From: Cheilinus undulatus
Lineage: Eukaryota > Chordata > Actinopteri > Labriformes > Labridae
Assembly (NCBI RefSeq): GCF_018320785.1
Contig: NC_054866.1
Span: 27,567,000 to 27,630,999 of the forward strand
Direction of reading: 5' to 3'
Length of the DNA stretch: 64,000 bases
Position 1 is the first letter of the stretch; every line of letters starts with the position of its first letter. Shown piece after piece: positions 21,901-34,036 of the stretch. Position numbers and translations under genes: made by a program. The notes beneath the pieces are model-generated. The model worked only from the letters and a program-made list of their open reading frames with translations. It was not told the DNA's origin and made no database searches.

Positions 21901-24900
21901 ATACTTTTTAAAAAATCCCTGCCCATCAGTTAATGAGCCTTTTAAAACTTATGATGCTTATATTCTCTTGAAGGTCCGTTGAGTCCGTTTATCATCTGTT
22001 ATAAACTCTGTTTCTCCTCCATTATTTATCTATGCTGTTGCTGTGAAGTTTCTCTGACATCCACTGTGCAGCAATGTCCAATCAGAGAGTGATATCCAAT
22101 AAGGGGGAGTGTCTTTGAGTAAAAAGAGGTCCAGGAAGCCTGCTCTCATGCATCTCTGCTCATCGGTCTTTAAATCTCAGTCCTCAGTCTTATGGCTTCG
22201 GTCTTAAAACCAGTTAAGGGTCTTTGGGATGGTCTTTAAGATGGCGGATCAGAAACTACTTCCGATTGGAGTGAAGACCGAGGACTGAGGACTGATAAAT
22301 AAGAGACATGGGATCTGCCTATAGACTCAACAAGTCTCCCTGGCCTTATTTTTCCAGCATAAGATCAGAAGCTGACCATGGATATCAGTGAATTCAATTG
22401 ACTATTGACTGTGTTCTCCTAATCATCACCATCATATCGAGGCATTCTAAACCCAGGAGATCATATGCCTGGAAACAGATTATTTTTGAACCATTTAGAC
22501 TAATGAATCCAAGGTTTATATGTGTAACAAAGACACACAAATGTGTTAAGGTTATCAGTAACGCAAGACAGCAATAAAAGAGCAGCTATAAATGTCCAAA
22601 TAATTGTTTCTGTGTATTGTGATCCTAAAGGAAGTTAAATAAAAGCTTTCAGAATTTCCTGAAATTAGGCAGACAATTAGATCTATGGCCCTTATGGCTT
22701 TTTTCTTTGAAAGTAACTAAATAAAATAAATAAAACTGTAACTGGAGCTAAATATATCACTGCCCCAACTTCTAAAATTGGTACAGGCTAAAAACTTAAT
22801 TAAGTCATGTCACAGTTCTCTTACATCACATTTCTTTTTAACCACAATCTGACCTGATAAGAAGCATGTAGCCCGGCGTGCCCCCGAGAGAGATGATGAA
22901 TGAAGTGATGACGGAGAGAGCCAAGAAGTACGGGAACATCCTGTCACAGTCATCTGTGTGAGGGCACTGGCCTGTACTGGCCGTAGAGTTACCGGCAATG
23001 CCCACACAGCTACAGTTAGAGAACACCTGCACAGACGAGCACAGTGCAACCCTTGATATCAGGACATAGACACATATATAGGAAAACGGCAATATATGTG
23101 CAAGTATGAGTCATGAGTATGTATGAACATTCATGTGCAAGCAGAAATGGATGAGACAAGATCATTGTTTTTACTGAATCACAAAGCTTATGGTGGAAAT
23201 AATCACAAGATTTTATTTCCACAGTTTACAAAATATATCAAGCTTTACTGAAATGCATCACAAGATACTGATTAAGGTTATTTTAACCATTCTGGGAAAA
23301 GAATGTGTATTAGATAACTAGGACTATTTTTAACCGCCATACCTAAAGTATTTTAATCTGTAGTGATAATGTTGAATTTCTCCAATTACATTTGTCATTA
23401 CTTAATTAATCTGTTGAAATTTTGCTACCCTGTGTCAGTTTCTTTCCATCTCTATATCCCACTTTCTCTGCCCAACCAGTCATTGCAGTTGTCTGTATAT
23501 AAATGTGTCTGATTCTGATTTTGAGTTCAGCCAGTTAAAAATAGTTTTTTCCACATGTAAAAGGCAAATACTTTGTTGAGTCTCTATAAATAAAGAGGTG
23601 GGAATTGCAAGGTAACAAGAAGATACAATAAGATGATTATGTAACAATACAGTACGATTGATAAAATAAGTTATTGAACAATTCGATTTGATAATACAAT
23701 ATACTATAAGATACAAGATGAGATTATATGTAACAATACAGTACAATATTACATGATATGATGCAATATGACATGTAACATGTAACATGTAACAATGTAC
23801 AGCGCAATATGATACAATCCAATAAGGTATGATATGATTCAATTCGATTAGATACGATTTAATAAGATACGTACAACAAGATCAGTACACGACAATACAA
23901 TATGATACAACATGATATGATATGATATGATATGCAGTAGTGACATCATGGTGTGTCCGATCAGCAGAGTAACCTATTTAGCGTACCATATCTTCCTTAA
24001 TTGAATACTGCATATTTGTATTTGGCACCAATTGTGAGTTCTCAGCTGTCACTTGTCAGTTAGGACAATAATATATAGCTATAGAAATTTTTTCTCACAC
24101 CCCCAGTAAGTAATAAAGTGTACCGTATAATCCTGCTGTGTATGTGTACTTTCCTAAGATCACTTTTGTTAGGATTTGGTGCTATATGTAACAAAGCCAA
24201 CAGGTTAGCTTAGGCAGTTATGTCGAGCATAATGATTCACACCTGGCATGCATCTTAATCAAATCTCATGACTTGCATCCTCTTAACTTAGTGGTCAATT
24301 TAAGCTGCATGATTTACGGACTCTTCCTTTGCTCTGCAATTGCCTGCCCTGCCCTGAATCAGCACTGTGCTCTCGCTTTCAACCCACCTCCACCCCAGCA
24401 TCCACCTGTTGGCTCCAACTGGGAGGTGTTAGGTGTTAGATGTTATCACTCCTCAAATTCTGCATGTAAAATAAATCTGTGAGAAGCAATGAAGTCGGAG
24501 CCTGACGCCAAACATGTAATGTTGCCATAATAAATGCTTGAACAAATTACAAATGCTAGATGACTGAAATAAATAAATAAATATAAATAAATATGTATAT
24601 AAATAAATAAATATGCCACTGAAGTAGTGAGGGATGTTTCCAGCCAAGATGCTCTTCCTCATAATTATAATCTGAGAAGGGCATGTTTGCTTCGTGTGCT
24701 ACACAAATAAATTGTCAGTAAATGCAGTAAGAGATTCCTCTTTTAATGGTTGGTAGTTACTGCAAATATAAAAACTGTCTACTTCATTCAGAGGTAAACT
24801 TCAGGACAATAGTATTATATTTTTCTGCACATATTATTCAGTGTAAGGCATGGCTATTCTGTTCAGACAAACATGCTAGTTTTCAGTTGCAATGTTACAA

Positions 24901-27900
24901 CCTTGAAAACTCACTGTGTTTTTTCCTGAACCAGCAGAACCCGTGCAGCCAGCAAGACAAGGAGAGACATATGTAATGCCATCCTCTCCACAGACTGGGT
25001 CCCACTCACTCGCTGAGCACAAACACATAGAGTTGCAGGTTGTGAACACTGACTGTTCATAATGCGATGCAGTGTCAACACTGGAGGGGAGAGAGACAGA
25101 AAAATACATGTGAGAGGCAATTATTCAATGTACAGTTACACACCGTTATTATTTACAGTAACTCTTACACACATACACCTTTATGCATACTGGTGTTGTT
25201 TTACTAAACACTGGGCTGAAGCAACATGACAAGCGATATTAAGACACATTTAATGCAGCAAATAAAAAGCCATGTACATTTAAGAGGTCTTAATGTGAAT
25301 GTTGCTCTCTTCTCTCATTGATAAACCTTAAAATTATCTGGATTGTTTTAACAGCATATGTCATTATTTAGTCTTTAATAGGGGCCAAAGATGAAATAGC
25401 AGATTCTATTCCTATTGATCAGTCTATATGTTTCTGCTTTTTATGTTTGCATTTGTCATATAATTCTTTCAGACATCGCCGACTATGCCCACCTGATGTC
25501 ATTTCTGCCTACAAACTACTCTACATTTTCACTCCATGATAATCATGCATTACACTGGAGAAAATCAATAAATTCTAACATTAGCTGTCACCTCACAAAG
25601 CATAAACTCTTGGCTTATTACTGGCTCACTAACACATGTTTAATGTCATTCCACTTCTGTGTACATAACTGGCAGCTAGTAAGTGTCCCATGTCACTTTT
25701 CATCATCACACGTCACTTTAATTGCCATTTACTGCATACACAGTCAATTGTACAGTGTATGCCTCCAATGCTATTTTAGTTTATTTATGCTGCTTACCCT
25801 TATTTGTATTTGGTTGTTTTTTTTTACCAACTTTCGTTCTGTCTTGTGTTACAGCAGTGCCAGAATACCATTTTTTTTCTCCTAGTCGCAGTGAGATTCA
25901 TGTTTGTGTGGTACCATTTTGAATGCTTTGATTGATTTGGTACTGTAGGAATATGTGTACTTTTACACCCCTACTGCATATAAATGTATATTTAGTGTTA
26001 AATTAATAACAGAATTGACTATTTTGTGAATATTTAATTGTTGTTTTGCAGATTTTGCTTTGGCAACAACTGTTGTTACCATTCATGTCATTACAGCATC
26101 TTCACACTGAACATTAAATACACACAAAGCAGTAATCAAGTAATCATTCGGGTAAATTAATGACATAAAACACTGATTAGAATATATTAAATTGAAACCA
26201 GATTTTCTTTAATGTACATGTTTATAACATGTTTATAATGTGTAGTCCCAACACACCCTGTAATTATCTATGACTCACCTGTTATATGAAAGTGTCACTC
26301 CGGCTACCTTGGCATTCTCACAGCTCATAGCAAAGAAGAACAGTGACAGAATATAACCTATCAGAGATGTGCCAAAGGCAAACTTGGCTGCTCCCATGAT
26401 GTTCAGCTTCAGTCTCTTCATCAGCAGACCTCCAGAAAACATGCCCAGGGCCACTGCTGGGATGTTGATCACTCCTAAGATGATGAGAAATAAAGAAACA
26501 ACACAGGATATGAAATGACCAAGAGTAGATTAGATTATAAATTATAATTAAAGGCTTGATCTGGATTAAAGCCAAAACAACCAGCAGGATAATGTCTCAA
26601 AATTTACTGTCACTATCACAAACAAGTAAACTTCTGGGAATCATCAGTTAAAAATGGGCCTTTCTTTTCTAGTCTTTTCACTTTAACATCAACTCAGTTA
26701 CCCCCCAATGGCTGCCACCTTATTGTGGTGGTGGTGGTGGTGGTGGTGGGGGGGGTTGAGTGCCTCAATGATCCTAGGAGCTGTGTTGTCAGGGGCAATT
26801 GTTCCTGGTAGGGTCTCCCATGGCAAATAGGTCCTAGGTGAGAGCTCAGACAAAGTGCAGCCATAGATCCCACTTGACATATCCCACCCAGAACATCATC
26901 ACCCTGGCCAGAGGGGTACCGGAGCCCCACCCTGGAGCTAGGCCTGGGGTTGGGGCCCACAGGCAAGTGCCTGTTGGGGCCCCGTTGGGCCCAGCCCGAA
27001 TGGGTGACATGGGTTCATCCTCCTGTGGGTTCACCACCCACAGGAGGAATCAGTGGGGTTCAGTGTAATGTGGATTGGGCAGCGGTCAAGCGGAGACCTT
27101 GGCAGTCTGATTCCCGGTTACAGAAACTGGCTTTTGGAACATGGAACGTCACCTCTCTGGTGGGGAAGGAACCTGAGCTGGTCCAAGAGGTTGAGAGATA
27201 CTGGCTAGATACAGTTGGGCTCACCTCAACGCATAGCTCGGGTTCTGGAACCAAACTACTCAAGAGGGGTTGGACTCTCTTCTTTGCTGGAGTTGCTCCA
27301 GGTGGGAGGTGGAGGGCAGGTGTGGGCTAACTTATAGCTCCCCGGCTCTCTTCCTGTGTGTTGGAGTTTTCCCCAGTGGATGAAAGGGTTGCTTCCTTGT
27401 GCCTAGGGTTGGGGAACGGGTCCTCACTGTTGTTTTTCCTTACATGCCAAACAGCAGTCCAGAGTACCCATCTTTTTTGGAGTCCTTGGGACGGGTGCTG
27501 GAAGATACCTCTACTGAGGACTCCACTGTTCTGCTGGGGGACTTCGATGCTCACGTGGGTAATGACAGCAGACTCTCTGTCCGCACTGTTTACAGTGGGG
27601 ATGGGGAGCTCCTGACCTCGACTGAGAGTGTAGTTGGGCAGTGGAAGGAATACTTCAAGGATCTCTTCAATCCCACTGACATGTATTCTGTGGAGGAAGC
27701 AGAGCCGGAGTACTCAGGGGTGGGCTCACTCATCACTGGGGTTGAAGTCGCTGAGGCAATTAAACAGCTCTGCAGTGGCAGGGCCCCAGGGGGGATGAGA
27801 TTCGCCCAAAGTTCCTTAAGGCTCTGGATGTTGTAGGGCTGTCCTGGTTGACACACCTCTGCAACATTGCATGGACATCGGGGAAAGTGCCTCTGGAGTG

Positions 27901-30900
27901 GCAGACCAGGAGGGTGTGCTACAACTACGGGGGGGATCACAGCCCTCAGCCTCCCTGGTTAAAGTCTACTCCAGGATGCTGGAGAGGAGAGTCCAGCTGT
28001 TGGTTGAACCTCGGATTCAGGAGGAACAATGCGATTTTCGTCCTGGCCGTGGAACACTGAACCAACTCTATACCCTCGCAAGGGTGATGGAGGGAGCATG
28101 GGAGTTTGCCCAACAAGTTCACATGTGCTTTGTGGATCTGGAAAAGGCTTATGACCGTGTTCCCCAAGGTATCTTGTGGGGGTTGCTCTGGGAATATGGG
28201 GTTGATGGGCCGTTGTTACGGGCTCTTCGATCTTTGTATTGTCGAAGCACGAGTCTGATTTGCATTGCCAGCAGCAGTCGAACTTATACCCAGTTAGGGC
28301 TGGACTCCACCAGGGTTGCCCTTTGTCACCGGTTCTGATCATAGTTTTTATTGAAGGCATTTCTAGGCACAGTCAAGTGGTGGACGGTGTCAGGTTTGGT
28401 AGACTTAGGATTCCGTCTCTGCTTTTTGCAGATGATGTGGTCCTGTTGGCCTCATTGAACACTGACCTCCAGCTCGGTCTGGGACAGTTTGCAGCCGAGT
28501 GTGAAGTGGTTGGGGCGAGAATTAGCACTTCTAAGTCTGAGGCCATGATTCTCAGCCGGAAAAGGGTGGACTGCCCACTCCAGGTCGGAGGAGAGTCTCT
28601 GCCCCAAGTGGAGGAGTTCAAGTATCTCGGGGTCTTGTTCACGAGTGAGGGAAAGATGGAGTGGGAGATTGACAGACAGATCGGTTCAGTGTCTGCAGTG
28701 ATGCAGGCGTTATACAGGTCTGTTGTGGTGAAGAGAGAGTTGAGCCAGAAGGCAAAGCTCTCAATTTACTGGTTGATTAAGTTCCAACCCTCACCTATGG
28801 TCACGAGTTGTGGGTAGTGACTGAAAGAGCAATATCTTGAATACAAGTGGCTCAAATGAGCTTTCTCTGCAGGGTGTCTGGGCTCAGCCTTAGAAATAGG
28901 GTCAGAAGTTCAGACATTCGGGAAAGACTCAAAGTGCACCTGCTGCTCCTCCGCATTGAGGAGCCAGATGAAGTGGTTTCGGCATCTTGTAAGGATGCCT
29001 CCTGGACATCTCCCTGGGGAGGTGTTTCGGGCATGTGCATCTGGGAGGAGACCCCGGGGCAGACCCAGGACATGTAGGAGGGATAAAATCTCTTAGCTAG
29101 TCTGGGAACGCCTTGATATCCTCCCAGAGAAGCTGGTGGAAGTGGCCAGGGAGAGGAGTGTCTGGGCTTCTCTGCTGAGACTGCTGCCCCCACGACCCGG
29201 ACCCGGATAAGCAGAAGAAGATGGATGGATGGATGGATCAACTCAATTAACATTAAATATGCAGCCAAAGTCATTAGTGCTGGTTCAAACTTAAAGATCC
29301 GTTTTCAAAAGTCAGTCTGGTCAGTGCAGAAATCTCCATTGATAAGAATTACTTTTACATAGATAATTTTACCTAATGCTGTGAGTGCATCTTATATGTA
29401 ATTCCACACGTGGTTAATAGGGAGAATTAGAACATATGAAATGGAGGGGGGAATTCAAAGTGTATAACCATACATTTTGAATATGTAGAAAGAGATCACA
29501 GGTATATGAAAGCATAAACATGTAAAAATATTTATACTTTTAAAGTATAAGTTGTTCATATTCCCACACTAGATCTTATCAACACAAACCAAGCACACCT
29601 TGAGAGTGTACAGCAAGCCTCTTCTGATATGTGCTTTTTCCAGGTTTGGACAAACAAAGAACTGAAGTTACAGAGAGCAACTATCATGCAACCTGCCCCA
29701 TACCCATCAGAAAGTTGGCCTTTGATGCAGACTGCCTGAAGTGCTGCTCGATGTACTTGGGCTTGTAGGTGACCATGCCGATGAGAGAGTTGAGCTGGAT
29801 GATCGTCACACACAGGTAGATCATGTATACTGGGTGTCCCAGCAGGGTTCGCAGGGTTGGTATAAAATCTGTTGAGGGATGAAAATCTGAGTTAAAACAT
29901 ACCCATCTAAAAATGTTAAAAATGCAATATAAGGAAAAGAAAAGACATAAACAGTGTTAATGTGGGTAGCTGTTTTGATTTCAGTCTTAGTTTAAGCATT
30001 TATATTTAAATGTTCTCTAGTTTTAGTCTCATTTTAGTCATTTTAGTCCATATAGTTTTAGTCCAGATTAAGCTGATGAAAATTCAGAAATATTTTTGTC
30101 CCGCTTTAGTCTATAAAAAGGCCTCACATTTTAGTCTATATTTTTCATCAGGGTATTTATTTTCTTTAATTTAATCAGCCAAAGTGTAAACTAATATAAA
30201 CATACAACTCTCACAGTAATGCACCATCAATATACTGTATCACAGTGGAGAAATGTGATTTTGAACAACAGTTCAGCACTAACATATTAGTCTTGTTTTA
30301 GTCTCCTTGACAAAAACTAGACCTAGTTCAATTTTCACCCAGTTTTAGTCTAGTCTTTCTTATGGGAAAAAGCTAGTCAACAAGCATTTGTAGTCATAGT
30401 TTTATTTCACGAAATTAACACTGCTTGTAAAAAATATTTTGGCTTTACATTCATGTATAATTTTATGACTTGTACTGTAACTGACTACAAAGAAATGTAT
30501 AAAATTGACTTTGTTTAATTAAAAAGAAAAAATACACAGCATAGCCAAAAACCCTCACAGCTTTAAGCTGGACAGCAACAATATTGCTTATTTGGTAAAA
30601 ATGTAAGGTAATCATGGTGAAATATGGTGCAGCTTGAATGCATTTTTCAACTACTGTATTACAAAACCCATTCATCTTATCTTACTGTACTACTATAGTT
30701 GAAGAGCTGTCTGTCTGTCTGTCTGCACTTCTCAATTTGCAAACCTCCCTGTTGCTCCATTTGTCATTCATACCTGTCAGAGGGCTTCTTGGGTACACTG
30801 GTACAGAACTGGAACCATGACAAAATCATAAATATGTATATATTTTCTATAAAATCCAAAAATTGCTGTTTTTCGTTTCAGTTTGCTCCCCCTCACATTC

Positions 30901-33900
30901 CCATCCACCAGTACGGCTGATGTATGGTGAGTGTAGCGTGTCACTGCTTGTTTGTGCTGTTGCTGTGTTGTTGTGTTTCTCTACGCCTCGATCGAGCTAC
31001 AGTTAAATTTTTTACTCTTTCTACTACTAATCACCACTGTTTTATAGCTGTTGTGCATTTAGGAGTACAGATAGTTAACTACAAGCACCCTTGCGGATTA
31101 GCTGCTTTTATCTTAGCCTCCCTTTCCTTTTTTACCACAGCTTAGCCTAGCTTAGCCTCACCTTCTCTGTCTGCTTCTCCCGGACTGCTTAGTGTGCCAG
31201 ATGTTCGGTTTTTCTCAGTCTTCCTTTATCGATAATGGTATATGTATTTAATGTAGTTCAATTATAGCTCTGGAGGACAGGGTAACTCTTTTGGGAACAC
31301 AGCTCCACACCACTGAACCCAAACCTTTATTCCCAGCTCTAGCTAGCCGGCCCCCTGTAGCCGGTGCCCCCCCTGCAGGTCCCAATCTGCCGAGAGAGTG
31401 GATGGGTGACTGTAACATATTTAATTTACGTTACAGTTAATATAATCTATTAGTGCAAATGTGCATGTGAGATGAGGCTTTTCCACGGTAATTTAAGTCA
31501 CAGTTAGTAGATTAATTTGTGAAAATGTGCATATGAGATGAGTGAAATGGATTCCTGAGACTACACAAGTCAGCGGGCGTAGTGAGGTGTAGTCCTGCTA
31601 CTGTAGAGCAGGCTTGAAATCAGAATCAGCTTTGTTGGCTAAGTACGCTTACCCAACAAGGAATTTGACTCTGGTTAGCTTTCCTCTCAATGTACAGGAA
31701 TTAAACATTAAATACAAAAATACATAAATTTGCAAAGTAATAAAAATAAGGTTTTGATATGTACAAGCTTTTGTTGTTATTATTTCTAGTTTCTATAGTT
31801 AAGGGCCTTTAAGTCACAAAATATCCTTATTTATGAAAATTACCATCTACAGGACCTAGTGTTAGAATTAAAAAATGATGAGTTGTAGAAAAATATAAAT
31901 TATGTATGTTTAACAGAGAGCATATGTTTACTTCCACATTGGTCCTTACCTTTGGCCATCTCTATAAAACTGGTGTTTTCATTGACAGGATACTTGTGTT
32001 TCAGAAGACGGGAGTCTTTGATAAAGCTTGTCTGCTCTGGTGTGCGCTTTTCTGTCCCCCGGGACCCCGACACGGGAAGGGAGCGTGGCAGAAACCAAAA
32101 TGGGATGGCAGAGAGCAGTGTTATGACCCCAGCTATCAAGTAGCCCAGCCACCAGGCCCCCACCCAGCGAGTGTCTGCTGGGGTGATGGTGATAGTTTCT
32201 GTTAAGGAAGGAGCACACATGAGATTAAATAAATGCTCAAGCCCAACTTCGGTTGATTAAAGGAGGGGCCTTGTTTTAGTGGCTTGTGGTTTCATATTTG
32301 GTACGATTTAAAGAGACAACTATATAGATTTTTACTGGTTTTTCACTTGTCTCCATTGTCTTTGTGTCCTTGTCTCTTCATCCTTTCTTGATCTTGTTAT
32401 TTCCTTAAAATGGTTCAATTTTTTGTCTTGGTTCTTCTTCTCCTGCACTCTGTTTGATTGCAGCTTATTACAGGACTGTCCTCCATCTCCCCTTCTCCAA
32501 GCCTTGTTCATTAGCAAATTGATACTAATCCTGTACACCTGTTCTGAGTCTTGGAGCTGTACACGTGCTGCATGTGAAGCATCTGATAAAGCCATGCCTC
32601 AGTTTTATGAATGAAAAGACCTTTTTCAGAGCATGCATTCTGATCTGGATGGTAAATGGAAAAGTACAGGTTTGACAAATAACATTATTGGTGGCTCTCT
32701 CTTGTATTCAAGTGTCACAGGAAGGCAGGGCAGATTAACACAGAGCCAGCTTTTACAGTAAACCATAATCAGTCATTAATGGGATTGTATTTTGTATTGA
32801 TTCTTTCAACCTAGGTCAAATGTTGTCTTTAGAAAAAAACATTGAAACAAACTTGAGGAACTAACCAGACCACTGCAAGGGACTCTAAGAAAAGCATCAT
32901 ATGCTTAGATATGTGAAGATGTTTTGAAAAAACGAATGGCTAAACACACATTTTACTATTTCATTCTTCGTGATTCCAAGATAGTAATAGATGAGGACTC
33001 TAAATGCCCCCAGAAAAACCTAAAATTTAATAGTTAGTCTGGTGTCAATAGAAATGAACCTGTGTTTAAACTTACCCATTTTAACAAATCCAATATCCAC
33101 ATAGATTTTGGCACAAATGGAGCCTAAAAGGTAGCCAAACACAGGTCCCACCACTGAAATGGTCTGCACACAGCCTAGGACATGAAAATACACATAAAGA
33201 GACACAAAAACACACAAAACATTTAGGCTAAGTATGCAAACATAGCACCCATCCATCGGCCTGCCCACAGAATTGTCTGGGTTCCTGACAAATCCAGTCT
33301 AGATCCTGCCCAGTTTGGATTTATTGATGGTTTCAATGCATGAGTGTTGGATTAGTAGCTTTGTGCTAGCGTCATGGCTAACAGTTACTTCATTTTTGAG
33401 CTGAAAAGTGTGTCAAACTATTTTTGGGTTCTGATGTTGAAATCATTTATTCGTACCACATTTTAACCCCTTTTTACCACTTTTCTGCCCATATTTGCCT
33501 CTATTAAATGCCACTATATCCATTTGCACAATTTTGGCTCATACTTGCCAATTAAAACTCATGTTTGGTGCTTTAAACACATTTTTGCCACCTTTAACCT
33601 GTTTCTGGTACTTTCAAAATCCATTTCAGCACCTTCTCTACCAGTTCTGCTGTTTTCAACCTATTTTTGCTACTTTAAACCCGTTTTTGCTTCTATATTG
33701 CTGTTTCCCCACTTTTTCTGCCCGATTTTGCCACTTTCTGTCCATTGTTCTGTCTTTTAATCCATATATGCGACTATTAACCCATTTTCACCACATTTAC
33801 ACCCATTTCTGCAATTTTTGACCACATTTTACAAATTGTCAGGCCTCTTTAAACCCATTTTGCAGCTTTAACTACTTTTTCACCATTTTCTGTTAATTTT

Positions 33901-33963
33901 TGCCATTTTTAACCCATTCTTGTCACTTTTAACTTATTTTTGCCACTTTGAAATCCTCTCTGT

Positions 33964-34036
<73 letters not shown>

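Larger units (their letters stand above)
26703..29238 (+). mobile_element. Rex3/RTE-type LINE, internally deleted and frameshifted
   Basis: In slco1c1 intron 8, antisense to it. The 5' UTR-like start (from GGCTGCCACCTTATTGTGG) is followed by the endonuclease start ([19 protein letters not shown] at 27126-27185) and [12 protein letters not shown] (27534-27570). Then comes reverse-transcriptase sequence: [12 protein letters not shown] (about 28021), [15 protein letters not shown] (about 28125), the catalytic FADD at 28425-28436 and [14 protein letters not shown] (about 28617). The 3' end is a run of GATG repeats (29219-29238), the tail known for Rex3 elements. The reading jumps from the endonuclease directly to [13 protein letters not shown] at about 27570, so most of the endonuclease and the linker are missing. 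At least three frame changes follow. Confidence 0.88.

Noticed and set aside
23480-23842. Minus-strand open frame of 120 codons
   Set aside because: It follows the GATAC/ACAATA repeat array; its Ile/Tyr/Cys-rich content is what such a repeat gives.
25415-25885. Plus-strand open frame of 156 codons, the longest outside repeats apart from the LINE
   Set aside because: It is rich in Cys, Phe, Ser and Tyr without any recognisable domain, lies in an slco1c1 intron in T-rich DNA, and no splice-supported extension is visible.
26694-28642. Several open frames on the minus strand, one with a histidine run
   Set aside because: They are antisense to the Rex3-like LINE; the His run is the TGG microsatellite read backwards.
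33495-33821. Plus-strand open frame of 108 codons
   Set aside because: It lies wholly in the degenerate pyrimidine-rich repeat and has its periodic composition.
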